NCBI RefSeq assembly: GCF_032062245.1
Contig: NZ_DAMBQF010000010.1
Span: 1-64,000, forward strand
DNA from: Soonwooa sp032062245
Lineage (GTDB): Bacteria > Bacteroidota > Bacteroidia > Flavobacteriales > Weeksellaceae
Length of the DNA: 64,000 nucleotides
Direction: 5' to 3'
This document shows positions 28,323 through 36,386 of this stretch, piece by piece. The position numbers and the translations under genes are program-made. Below the pieces are notes generated by a model. It ran no database searches. It saw nothing but the letters and a program-made list of their open reading frames with translations, and was not told the DNA's origin. Positions within the stretch are counted from its first letter, which is position 1; each line of letters starts with the position of its first letter.

Positions 28323-28375
28323 AGGCTACTTTACTATTTATTTTTAAAACGACGGAAGCCTGAAAATATTATATT

Positions 28376-28966
28376 CTATTTTGTTAAAATTATGTTATTA
28401 TCTTCCATTATTTTCCGAAGGTTAATAAGAGCATATCTAACACGTCCTAAAGTCGTATTAATACTAGAATCTGTATGCTCTGCAATGTCTTTAAAACTTA
28501 AGCCATCAAAAAATCTTAAGCGAATAACTTCTTGCTGATTGTCAGGAAGCATGGATAACATACGGAAAAGATCATCGTTAATTTGTTGATTAATTAATAA
28601 ATCTTCGATGTTGTCGTCTGGTTCTTTAACAATGTCAAAAATGCTAAATTCTTCATCTTGATACGATGATTCCGACACTTTGATGTGTTTCGATTTTAGT
28701 CTGTAATGATCAATAATAAGATTGTGGGCGATACGTTTTGCCCAAAGGATAAATTTGTTTTCTTCCTTATAGCGTCCTTCCTTTAATGTTACAATTATTT
28801 TCATAAAAGTCTCTTGGAAAAGGTCATTTGCTAATTCTTCGTCCATTACTTTATAAAATATAAAGTTGAACAATTCTTTCTGATGTCTGTGGATCAGCCT
28901 TGATAAAGACGTCTCACAGCCTCCTTGATAAAAATGGATTAATTGACTATCGGTTTGCGTTTTCAT
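28376..28966 (-). CDS. RNA polymerase ECF-type sigma factor
   Basis: A 196-residue sigma-70 family protein with region 2 (FIFYKVMDEELANDLFQETF, then ENKFILWAKRIAHNLIIDHY) and region 4 (LPDNQQEVIRLRFFDGLSFK, then DIAEHTDSSINTTLGRVRYA, an HTH). No anti-sigma gene is evident next to it, only the 45-residue ORF. The target promoters cannot be read from this window. Confidence 0.93.
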   Translation of the reverse strand: MKTQTDSQLIHFYQGGCETSLSRLIHRHQKELFNFIFYKVMDEELANDLFQETFMKIIVTLKEGRYKEENKFILWAKRIAHNLIIDHYRLKSKHIKVSESSYQDEEFSIFDIVKEPDDNIEDLLINQQINDDLFRMLSMLPDNQQEVIRLRFFDGLSFKDIAEHTDSSINTTLGRVRYALINLRKIMEDNNIILTK

Positions 28967-29146
28967 AACTCTATCTCTCGCATGAATTCATAGAAATACT
29001 TGCGTATTCCTTAGTTTCTTCATTAATTATTTATAAAAGAGATAAAATTTTTGTCGATAGATTGGTGATTTGGTGTTGGTAAATATAGGAAAAAAAAGTT
29101 AACGAAATCTTAAATTTTTAATTTTAACATTTTTATTGTGTTAAAA

Positions 29147-29644
29147 TTATTTAAGCATATCATTTAACATTACAAATGGCAGATTTAGACCGAAGTTTAT
29201 GTTGAGGCCTTTCAATTCTTTTCCATTAATGTTTTGTCCAGAAAACCCAAAGCCATAGCCTGCTGTTAGGTCGATTATTCCCAAAATACTGACACCAACT
29301 TTCGGTGCAATATACTTAGTCGTGGCTTCTGCACCCAAAATAAAATAATGCGAGTGATAAAGGTCAACACCTTTTTGAAAATTTAATAATACATCGCCTT
29401 GTAGTTTAGGAATAGCTGCAAATTTCCCATTTGCGTTTCCCAAAAGCGCCGATCCGCCTAGTCTGTACAGGACATCATCGTTTTTTAAAAACAAAGCTTT
29501 AACACCGATTTCCCCGAAACTTTGTGTTTGATAAGCATAACCAGTGTTTAGTAGCCAATGCGTTGTTGTTTGTGCTTTAGTTTGATTGAGAAATGTGGTA
29601 CTAAAGATTAGACTTATGATAAAAAATATTTTATTGAAATTCAT
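29147..29644 (-). CDS. secreted or outer-membrane protein, unknown
   Basis: A 165-residue protein with a signal peptide (MNFNKIFFIISLIFSTTFLN, cleaved after about residue 24, TKAQ) and alternating hydrophobic strands rich in Gly, Tyr and Phe, which suggests a small outer-membrane barrel or its fragment. The family is not recognised. It lies downstream of the sigma gene region on the same strand, 180 nt past the sigma start, so it has its own or metK-region transcription. Confidence 0.68.
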   Translation of the reverse strand: MNFNKIFFIISLIFSTTFLNQTKAQTTTHWLLNTGYAYQTQSFGEIGVKALFLKNDDVLYRLGGSALLGNANGKFAAIPKLQGDVLLNFQKGVDLYHSHYFILGAEATTKYIAPKVGVSILGIIDLTAGYGFGFSGQNINGKELKGLNINFGLNLPFVMLNDMLK

Positions 29645-29667
29645 ATTAGAAATTTAAAATTCAAAAA

Positions 29668-29703
29668 TAAAAAAAACAGCTTTATTCAAATGAATAAAGC
29701 TGC
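29668..29703 (-). terminator. terminator of metK
   Basis: A 12-bp stem CAGCTTTATTCA / TGAATAAAGCTG with an A-run on the left, giving a T-run on the - strand, 21 nt past the metK stop. Confidence 0.86.
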
Positions 29704-29723
29704 CAAAGATTTTGAATATATTT

Positions 29724-31004
29724 TTATAAACCGAATTCTTTTTTGATGTCATCAACTCGGTCAAGTTTTTCCCAAGTGAAAAATTCTAAATCGTCGATTG
29801 TATGCTGGCTACCGTCTGCTTTTGTAAAAGTTTTGGATCCGATGTAGTAATCTCGTCCCATGTGGCCATAAGCCGCAGTTTCTTGATAGATAGGATTACG
29901 AAGTTTTAAATTTTGCTCAATAGCATACGGACGAAGATCAAACAATTTTGTAACACGATTTGCAATTTCGCCATCGTGAAGGTCAACTTTTGACGTTCCG
30001 TAAGTATTGATATAAAGTCCACATGGCTCTGCAATACCAATTGCATAAGAAACCTGAACTAAAACTTCTTCAGCAACACCAGCAGCTACAAGGTTTTTAG
30101 CAATATGTCTTGTCGCATAAGCTGAACTACGGTCTACTTTTGAAGGATCTTTTCCTGAGAACGCGCCACCCCCGTGAGCACCTTTACCTCCATACGTATC
30201 AACAATAATTTTTCTACCAGTTAACCCTGTATCACCGTGAGGACCACCGATTACGAATTTACCAGTTGGGTTGATGTGATATTTAATTTGATCATTAAAT
30301 AAAGCTTGAATCTCTGGTTTTTGCTTACCACGCACTTTAGGAATTAAGATTTCTATGATATCTTTCTGAATTTTAGCAAGCATCGCTTCTTCAGAGCCAA
30401 AATCATCGTGTTGCGTTGATACAACAATGCTGTCAATTCTGATGGGTTTGTGATCGTCAGAATATTCGATGGTTACTTGGCTTTTCGCATCTGGACGTAG
30501 ATATTTAATCGCATCATTATCTCTTCTAAGAACAGCTAGTTCTTTAAGAATTTGATGTGCTAAATCTAGAGCCAGCGGCATATAGTTTTCGGTTTCGTTA
30601 GTGGCGTAGCCAAACATCATCCCTTGGTCACCAGCACCTTGAGCATTTGCTTTTGCTTCAAAATCTTCTGTAGTAGTCACACGGTCAACACCTTGGTTAA
30701 TGTCTGACGATTGTTCGTGGATTGCAGAAATAACACCGCAAGAATCCCCATTGAACATATATTCGCTTTTCGTATAACCAATGCGGTTAATAACGTCTCT
30801 CGCAATTGATTGTACATCTAGATAAGCCTTTGACTTAACTTCTCCAGCCAATACAACTTGACCTGTTGTTACTAGTGTTTCGCAAGCAACTTTTGAGTCT
30901 TTGTCATGAGCTAAAAAATTGTCGATTAGCGCGTCAGAAATTTGATCCGCAACTTTGTCAGGATGTCCTTCCGATACCGATTCGGATGTAAATAAATATG
31001 GCAT
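29724..31004 (-). CDS. metK: S-adenosylmethionine synthetase
   Basis: A 426-residue MetK, which makes SAM from methionine and ATP. Motifs are SVSEGHPDKVADQISDALID near the N terminus, GAGDQGMMFGYA (about 120-131) and the P-loop-like GGGAFSGKDPSKVDRS (about 277-292). Slightly longer than the usual 380-400 residues because of small insertions common in Bacteroidota. A probable SAM-II riboswitch and a consensus promoter lie upstream, fitting feedback control by the product. Confidence 0.97.
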   Translation of the reverse strand: MPYLFTSESVSEGHPDKVADQISDALIDNFLAHDKDSKVACETLVTTGQVVLAGEVKSKAYLDVQSIARDVINRIGYTKSEYMFNGDSCGVISAIHEQSSDINQGVDRVTTTEDFEAKANAQGAGDQGMMFGYATNETENYMPLALDLAHQILKELAVLRRDNDAIKYLRPDAKSQVTIEYSDDHKPIRIDSIVVSTQHDDFGSEEAMLAKIQKDIIEILIPKVRGKQKPEIQALFNDQIKYHINPTGKFVIGGPHGDTGLTGRKIIVDTYGGKGAHGGGAFSGKDPSKVDRSSAYATRHIAKNLVAAGVAEEVLVQVSYAIGIAEPCGLYINTYGTSKVDLHDGEIANRVTKLFDLRPYAIEQNLKLRNPIYQETAAYGHMGRDYYIGSKTFTKADGSQHTIDDLEFFTWEKLDRVDDIKKEFGL

Positions 31005-31069
31005 AATATTCCTTTTTTAATTGTAGAAAAACCTGCGATTGCAATATAAAAGGAACTAAAAAGATAATT

Positions 31070-31119
31070 CTGTTTTAGCATTTTTTATGGAGGTTGCAAT
31101 CAGGTCAAATTTTTCCTCT
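31070..31119 (-). promoter_or_regulatory. probable SAM-II riboswitch upstream of metK
   Basis: On the - strand the segment reads GAGG, then AAAAATTTGACCTGATTGCA, A, CCTC, then CATAAAAAATGCTAAAACAG. This matches the SAM-II layout: a short P1 stem (GAGG with CCTC), the internal ATTTgAcC and ATTGCAA conserved in the loop, TAAA, and the GCTAAA 3' element, with CTG/CAG able to pair as a pseudoknot. It begins about 12 nt after a consensus promoter and precedes the SAM synthetase gene. SAM-II has been described in Bacteroidota. The call rests on reading by eye, not on a covariance search. Confidence 0.72.
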
Positions 31120-31130
31120 AGTTTGAGATG

Positions 31131-31161
31131 CAAAGTTAAATACTATTTTTGTCTTTGCAAA
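31131..31161 (-). promoter_or_regulatory. metK promoter
   Basis: On the - strand, TTTG (31,161-31,158), exactly 19 nt, then TAACTTTG (31,138-31,131). Transcription should start near 31,124, at the very edge of the riboswitch aptamer. Confidence 0.78.
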
Positions 31162-31179
31162 ATAATGTATCATAAAAAT

Positions 31180-31205
31180 ATAAAAACCTCATTTACTGAG
31201 GTTTT
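31180..31205 (-). terminator. terminator overlapping the oxyR-like stop codon
   Basis: AAAACCTCA / TGAGGTTTT stem with the A-run on the left, so T-run on the - strand. It includes the stop codon of the LysR gene. Confidence 0.75.
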
Positions 31206-32146
31206 ACATTTTTATAATCTTTAGGCGCTTTGTAGTAATTAAGGCGTTCCTCGATGGAAGATTTTATTTCTGTAATCAATTCATCAATAATTCTTTGCTT
31301 GTAAGTTGGTTTGTAATAGATTAAACTTATTTCACGATAAGGGAAAGGTTTTCTAAATCTTGTTACTTTACACTTTTGCTCTGGTGCAAGTTGCTCAATG
31401 CCCATTTCTGGGATTATGCTGATACCACCTAACTTATCAACCATTTGGATTAATGTGTTGACATTAGATGCTGCGAAGTCCAAGTTTTTAGGTTTTAATT
31501 TATTCTCTTTTAAATGACAAATGTTTTCAAATTGAGTTCTCAAGCAATTGCCTTCTTCTAGTAACCAAACTTTGTCAACATCTATTTCTTCAGGAACAAT
31601 GAAGCGTTCTTCTTTCTTTTGACAATCTTCATCAGTTGCATAAAGCATTAATTCTTCATTAAATAAGAAGTCATGGTAGAATTCATTGGCTGCATCATAT
31701 GGTGTAGAAATAATTCCAGCGTCCAACTCTCCAGATTTTAAAGCCTTAATGACATTTTCGGTTGTCATTTCTTTAACGTTAAGATCGATCTGTGGATTTT
31801 TGGAAATAAAACTAAAAATCTCGGTTGGCAGGATGTAGCCAGCCACAGTTGGGATAATTCCGATATTTATTTTACCCGCAAGTATGTTGTTAAGCTGGTG
31901 CGCTTTATTTCTTAGTTCGTTGACCGAATCAACAATTTCTTTTGCTTGGTCGATGATCACACTTCCCGCATCTGTGGTACGAATTGGATGTGTTGTACGA
32001 TCAAAAATCTTAAGATCTAGTTCTTCTTCAAATTTTTGTATCATCGCACTAAGCGTTGGTTGTGTGATAAAACAAGCCTGAGCAGCTTTTCCGAAATGTT
32101 TATACTTATCGACAGCAATAAGATATTCTAGTTGTTGAATGTTCAC
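31193..32146 (-). CDS. LysR family regulator, OxyR-like
   Basis: A 317-residue LysR-type regulator: HTH at the N terminus (MNIQQLEYLIAVDKYKHFGK, ACFITQPTLSAMIQKFEEEL), then a periplasmic-binding-like effector domain. The two Cys at about 182 (DEDCQKKEE) and 206-215 (GNCLRTQFENICHLK) fit the redox pair region of OxyR. It is divergent from katA, the classic OxyR arrangement, so peroxide sensing and control of katA is the likely role. Confidence 0.88.
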   Translation of the reverse strand: MNIQQLEYLIAVDKYKHFGKAAQACFITQPTLSAMIQKFEEELDLKIFDRTTHPIRTTDAGSVIIDQAKEIVDSVNELRNKAHQLNNILAGKINIGIIPTVAGYILPTEIFSFISKNPQIDLNVKEMTTENVIKALKSGELDAGIISTPYDAANEFYHDFLFNEELMLYATDEDCQKKEERFIVPEEIDVDKVWLLEEGNCLRTQFENICHLKENKLKPKNLDFAASNVNTLIQMVDKLGGISIIPEMGIEQLAPEQKCKVTRFRKPFPYREISLIYYKPTYKQRIIDELITEIKSSIEERLNYYKAPKDYKNVKPQ

Positions 32147-32167
32147 TTTAATATACTTTATCTATTA

Positions 32168-32175
32168 CAAATATA
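32168..32175 (-). promoter_or_regulatory. -7 element of the oxyR-like gene
   Basis: TATATTTG on the - strand matches TAnnTTTG and lies 22 nt before the start codon. No good -33 TTTG is seen at the right distance, which would suit a regulated promoter. Confidence 0.5.
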
Positions 32176-32314
32176 ACTATTAATTTGTTTGGTGAATATT
32201 TTTTTCAATTGTTTGATTTTTTTAAAGGCATTTTCTTTTAACTAATAATTATGCTCTATTCTTCATAAAATAATGAGATAATGCGTAACTTTAGACTCCC
32301 AAAACTTAGTTTTT

Positions 32315-33802
32315 ATGAGCAAGGATAAGTTAACGACTGCAGTTGGTTCGCCCTATTTTGAACATCAAGATTCTCAAACAGTTGGTCCACATGGGCCTGT
32401 GTTATTGCAGGATTTTATACTTCAAGAAAACTTGGCGCATTTTGTAAGAGAGCGTATACCCGAGCGTGTAGTCCATGCAAGGGGGACAGGTGCTTATGGA
32501 AAATTTACAGTAACCCACGATATTACTAAATATACAAAAGCAAAACTTTTTTCAAAAATCGGAAATTCTTGCAAAATGTTTGCTCGATTTTCTACCGTTG
32601 GAGGAGAAAAGGGAAGTGCCGATACAGAAAGAGATCCAAGAGGTTTTGCACTAAAATTCTATACCGAAGATGGTAATTGGGATCTGGTAGGAAATAACAC
32701 GCCTGTTTTTTTTATTAAAGATTCAAAAAAGTTTCCCGACTTTATACATACTCAGAAAAGACAACCTAAGACCAATCTTAAAAGTGCGACAATGATGTGG
32801 GATTTTTGGAGTTTTAATCCAGAGTCACTTCACCAAGTTTTAATATTGATGTCGGATCGTGGTACACCGTATGGTTATCGTCACATGCACGGTTTTGGCT
32901 CGCATACTTTCTCGATGATTAATGCTGAGAATGAAAGAACTTGGGTCAAATTTCATTTTAAAACAAAACAAGGCATCAAGAACTTTACTAACGAAGGAGC
33001 TACCAAAATGAAAGGTGAAAACCCAGATTTTGCGCAAGAAGACTTGGTGAATGCTATCGAAGCCGGCGATTTTCCAAAATGGACCTTGTACATACAAAGC
33101 ATGACAGAAGAGCAAGCAAAAGATTTCCGTTGGAATCCTTTTGATGTGACTAAAGTTTGGCCACATTCAGAATTTCCGTTAATAGAAGTAGGCGAGATGG
33201 AATTAAATGAAATTCCTGTTAATTACTTTGCTCACGTGGAACAGGCTGCCTTTTCACCGAGTCATTTAGTTGACGGAATTAGCTTCTCGCCAGACAAGAT
33301 GTTGCAAGGTAGATTATTTTCATATCCAGATGCACATCGTTACAGATTGGGTGTTAACTCGCATCTTTTAGAAGTTAATCGTTGTCCTTTTGCCGTTAAC
33401 AATTATCAACGAGATGGTTTTATGGCAGATTCCAGTAACTACAAAGACAGTTCAAATTATTATCCAAATAGCTTTGATAACGTTGATCCCGATGCTGCGT
33501 ATAAAAATTTTGAATACGAATTAGATAACAATCATGTGGCTAATTTTAATCGAAATGAGAACGATGATGATCATTATACTCAACCCGGATTGCTGTATAC
33601 AAAAGCTATGAATACCGATGAGAGAAATGCTTTGATTAGTAACATTATTTCATCAATGAGTGGAATTTCGGGTCCACATCGAGATTTGATTATTAACAGA
33701 CAATTGTGTCATTTCTTCCGTGCAAATATCGAGTTAGGAATGCGTGTGGCACAAGGTTTACAAATTAATATTGATGCTAACACGATGAATCACGCTAAGT
33801 AG
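32315..33802 (+). CDS. katA: monofunctional heme catalase
   Basis: A 495-residue small-subunit catalase that breaks down hydrogen peroxide. The catalytic His lies in RVVHARGTGAYG (about 52-63), the distal Asn in DLVGNNTPVFFI, and the heme-ligand Tyr in GRLFSYPDAHRYRLG (about 330-344). The full length is intact and the start MSKDKLTTAVGSPYF is typical. It is divergent from the oxyR-like gene with 168 nt between start codons. A strong terminator follows. Confidence 0.96.
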   Translation: MSKDKLTTAVGSPYFEHQDSQTVGPHGPVLLQDFILQENLAHFVRERIPERVVHARGTGAYGKFTVTHDITKYTKAKLFSKIGNSCKMFARFSTVGGEKGSADTERDPRGFALKFYTEDGNWDLVGNNTPVFFIKDSKKFPDFIHTQKRQPKTNLKSATMMWDFWSFNPESLHQVLILMSDRGTPYGYRHMHGFGSHTFSMINAENERTWVKFHFKTKQGIKNFTNEGATKMKGENPDFAQEDLVNAIEAGDFPKWTLYIQSMTEEQAKDFRWNPFDVTKVWPHSEFPLIEVGEMELNEIPVNYFAHVEQAAFSPSHLVDGISFSPDKMLQGRLFSYPDAHRYRLGVNSHLLEVNRCPFAVNNYQRDGFMADSSNYKDSSNYYPNSFDNVDPDAAYKNFEYELDNNHVANFNRNENDDDHYTQPGLLYTKAMNTDERNALISNIISSMSGISGPHRDLIINRQLCHFFRANIELGMRVAQGLQINIDANTMNHAK

Positions 33803-33820
33803 GTGTAGATTTTTCATTAT

Positions 33821-33863
33821 AAAAAATGCAGCTTTTTGTGTAGGCATAAAGCTGCATTTTTGT
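33821..33863 (+). terminator. terminator after katA
   Basis: AAAATGCAGCTTT / AAAGCTGCATTTT stem with a loop of about 12 nt and trailing T, 19 nt past the stop. Confidence 0.86.
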
Positions 33864-33941
33864 TTTAAATTAAAATCCGATCGCCATTCACGAGGCGTAG
33901 ATAAAACATTATTCTTAAATTTATTGCTCTAAATTTTATTT

Positions 33942-35165
33942 ATGAAAATTATAGGCCCCTTTAAACAAATTGTAACTTTAGATAAACTTCCATTAAGAGG
34001 AAAAATAAATGACGAATCCTTAGAAATACAAGTCAATGCGGCGGTATTGGTGGATGGCGAAAAAATTATAACAATTGGTGATTTTGAAGAATTAAAAGCT
34101 AATAATCCTAATGCTTCAATTGACCTAATCGACACTGAGCAAGTGCTTTTGCCTGCTTTAGTGGACGCGCATACGCATATTTGTTTTGGTGGAAATCGAG
34201 CTAATGACTTTGCAATGCGAAATGCTGGCAAAACCTATCTCGAAATTGCTGAGGCTGGTGGTGGCATCTGGAGTAGCGTGAAACATACACGTGAAGCTTC
34301 TGAAGAGGAATTGTTAAAAGCAACTTTAGAAAGAATCCATTATCTTTTAAGTTTAGGAATTACAACAATTGAGATTAAAAGCGGCTATGGACTAAATGTC
34401 GACGAAGAGTTAAAAATGCTTCGAATTGTTAAAAAAGCTCAGGCTCAAACTAAAGCGACTTTAGTTCCTACATGTTTGGCGGCGCATCTTAAACCGAAAG
34501 ATTTCGACGGAGGAAATCAAGAATATTTGGATTATATTTTAAAGAAAATTCTTCCTAAAGTTAAAGAAGAAGATTTAGCAAAGCGTGTTGATATTTTTAT
34601 AGAGAAGTCTGCGTTTTTGCCAGAAGAGTCCAAAGTGTTTTTGGAAAAAGCAAAGGCAATGGGCTTTTTGATTACTGTTCATGCAGATCAATTCACGGCA
34701 GGAAGTTCTTGCGTAGCGGTTGAAGTTGGTGCGCAATCTGCGGATCATCTCGAAGCAACTGCAGATGAGGATATTGATTTTTTAGCAAAATCTAATACTG
34801 TTGCTATTGCTTTGCCAGGCGCAAGTATTGGTTTGGGCGATCCATTTGCACCAGCCAGAAAATTGTTAGATGCAGGTGCTGTTTTCGCAATTGCAAGTGA
34901 CTGGAATCCTGGGTCGGCACCGATGGGGAATCTTATTACGCAAGCTGCTATTTTGGCAACGTTCCAAAAATTAACGACCGCGGAGGTTTGGGCGGCGATG
35001 ACTTATCGTGCGGCTTATGCGCTTGGTTTTGAAGATCGTGGCGTTATCGCGAAAGGTAAGAAAGCAGATTTTGTAAGTTTTGAAACGGATAACTTCAACA
35101 ACGTCTTGTATTATCAAGGTAGAATGTCAGCAAAACATACTTTTATTAACGGTGAAAAAATATAA
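33942..35165 (+). CDS. hutI: imidazolonepropionase
   Basis: A 407-residue amidohydrolase of histidine breakdown that opens the imidazolone ring to N-formimidoylglutamate. Metal-binding HTHICFGGNRANDF near residue 70, the HutI-typical IEIKSGYGLN (about 143-152), HADQF (about 246) and ASDWNPGSAP (about 322). It is coupled to hutG by a TAATG overlap. hutH and hutU are not in the window. Confidence 0.96.
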   Translation: MKIIGPFKQIVTLDKLPLRGKINDESLEIQVNAAVLVDGEKIITIGDFEELKANNPNASIDLIDTEQVLLPALVDAHTHICFGGNRANDFAMRNAGKTYLEIAEAGGGIWSSVKHTREASEEELLKATLERIHYLLSLGITTIEIKSGYGLNVDEELKMLRIVKKAQAQTKATLVPTCLAAHLKPKDFDGGNQEYLDYILKKILPKVKEEDLAKRVDIFIEKSAFLPEESKVFLEKAKAMGFLITVHADQFTAGSSCVAVEVGAQSADHLEATADEDIDFLAKSNTVAIALPGASIGLGDPFAPARKLLDAGAVFAIASDWNPGSAPMGNLITQAAILATFQKLTTAEVWAAMTYRAAYALGFEDRGVIAKGKKADFVSFETDNFNNVLYYQGRMSAKHTFINGEKI

Positions 35166-36085
35166 TGATGGCGTTTGATTGGCAAGGTCGTTTTGATGGT
35201 GATGAGGCGTTGTATCATAGAGTATTCCAACGTGTTAAAAATTCCAATAATTATTCTGACGTTACGGAGAATGCTTTTGCAATCCACGGATTTTCGGTCG
35301 ATGAAGGTGTAAGACGTAATAAAGGACGTGTTGGCGCTGCAAAATCTCCTGATATTATTCGTAAGAATATGTCGAACTTTCCTGTTGTACAGGCAGATTT
35401 TAAATTATTAGATTTTGGAAATGTCGTTTTGGAAAATCAAAATCTAGAAACGAGTCAAGAAGATTTTGCAACGAAGGTTTCGAAGGTTTTGAAGAAAGGA
35501 GGAAAATCTGTCGGACTTGGTGGTGGACACGAGATAACATTTGCACATTATTCGGGTGTGAGACAAGCTTTTCCTGATGCTAAAATTGGCACTATAAATT
35601 TTGATGCACACTTTGATAATCGCGAACCTGAAAATGGTCTTGCAAGTTCGGGGACGGGATTTTGGCAAATTGCACAAGAAGGACCAATTAACAGTTTGCA
35701 TATCGGAATCCAAAGAAATAGTAATACGCTGAAATTGTTCGATACGGCTCATCAATTGGGCATGAATTACATTCTTGCAGAGGAATTATTTTTCGAGAAT
35801 TTACCTAGACTTTATATTGAAGTGAATCGATTTTTGGAAAGTGTGGATGTGTTATACGTAACGATTTGTATGGATGTTTTCAATGCGGCAATTGCGCCAG
35901 GCGTTAGTGCTTCAGCTTATAACGGAATGATGGCTGATCCTGCATTTATGAAACTTTATAGACACATCTTAGCGAGTCAAAAACTAAAAGCTTTGGATGT
36001 TGCGGAAGTTAATCCAGAGTTTGATATCCAAGATAGAACGGCGCGTTTGGCTGCTTGTCTTGTTAATGAACTTTTTATGGTTTAG
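35165..36085 (+). CDS. hutG: formimidoylglutamase (ureohydrolase family)
   Basis: A 306-residue arginase-fold enzyme that hydrolyses N-formimidoylglutamate to glutamate and formamide. Manganese ligands are visible: the His in GLGGGHEITF (about 122), the Asp and His in NFDAHFDNRE (about 145-149), and the Asp in CMDVFNAAIAPG (about 238). It starts at ATGATG (35,165 or 35,168), overlapping the hutI stop. The integrated element lies about 100 nt past its stop, so hutG is intact. Confidence 0.92.
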   Translation: MMAFDWQGRFDGDEALYHRVFQRVKNSNNYSDVTENAFAIHGFSVDEGVRRNKGRVGAAKSPDIIRKNMSNFPVVQADFKLLDFGNVVLENQNLETSQEDFATKVSKVLKKGGKSVGLGGGHEITFAHYSGVRQAFPDAKIGTINFDAHFDNREPENGLASSGTGFWQIAQEGPINSLHIGIQRNSNTLKLFDTAHQLGMNYILAEELFFENLPRLYIEVNRFLESVDVLYVTICMDVFNAAIAPGVSASAYNGMMADPAFMKLYRHILASQKLKALDVAEVNPEFDIQDRTARLAACLVNELFMV

Positions 36086-36135
36086 AAGACACCTGCGGTG
36101 CGTGAGGTGGACGAAGGATTTGTCTGAAAGATAGA

Positions 36136-36180
36136 GTCCACGTAAAAGGCGAAGCCGCAGGCTTCGCCTTTTACGTGGAC
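36136..36180. repeat. perfect 21-bp hairpin after hutG, part of an intergenic repeat
   Basis: A 21-bp inverted repeat from 36,136-36,156 to 36,160-36,180 with a 3-nt loop and no mismatch (arm starts GTCCACGTAAAAGGCG). It has no U-run, so it is not a standard terminator. Together with the bases before it (gcgtgaggtggacgaaggat) it resembles the flavobacterial intergenic repeat seen again at 56.9 kb. The left end of the integrated element lies 7 nt away. Confidence 0.75.
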
Positions 36181-36187
36181 CGAAACG

Positions 36188-36207
36188 AAGTGTAGTCCGT
36201 AGGAGAC
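36188..36207 (+). repeat. left attachment site (attL core)
   Basis: AAGTGTAGTCCGTAGGAGAC, identical to 51,478-51,497. Joined to the element side it gives GTAGTCcgtaggaGACTAC, a dyad expected of a tyrosine-recombinase attP core; the right copy lacks the TAC because it borders host DNA. Confidence 0.85.
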
Positions 36208-36322
36208 TACTATCTATAATTTATTATAATTGTAATTGAGTTCAAATAAATGTGTAAATATAATGTTCATAGTATTTTATAGAATTATTCAAACTCAAAT
36301 AAAATCAAACCAACGCAAAAAA

Positions 36323-36352
36323 TAATACAAATTAATACGAAATAATACAAAT
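36323..36352 (+). repeat. three tandem decamers, putative integrase arm sites (left)
   Basis: TAATACAAAT, TAATACGAAA and TAATACAAAT follow each other at an exact 10-bp period. Two more copies (TAATACAAAA twice) lie at the other end, 51,406-51,425. This pattern fits arm-type binding sites of a phage-type integrase. Confidence 0.65.
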
Positions 36353-36358
36353 ATTGTC

Positions 36359-36366
36359 TATATTTG
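36359..36366 (+). promoter_or_regulatory. -7 element of the integrase promoter
   Basis: TATATTTG matches TAnnTTTG and sits 20 nt before the ATG at 36,387. The tandem decamers lie directly upstream, so the integrase may repress its own promoter. Confidence 0.55.
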
Positions 36367-36386
36367 AAAACATCAAATGTAGTAAT

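Noticed and set aside
36136..36180. 21-bp hairpin as a hutG terminator
   Set aside because: There is no T-run after the stem, and the arm is far longer than usual intrinsic terminators.
36086..36187. tRNA gene as integration target of the element
   Set aside because: The sequence next to the att core has hairpins but no cloverleaf, no T-loop GTTCGANTC and no anticodon arm; the target is an intergenic repeat.
36354..36386. Upstream TTG start for the integrase
   Set aside because: A consensus -7 element (36,359-36,366) lies inside this stretch, so transcription begins after it; the ATG at 36,387 is the better start.
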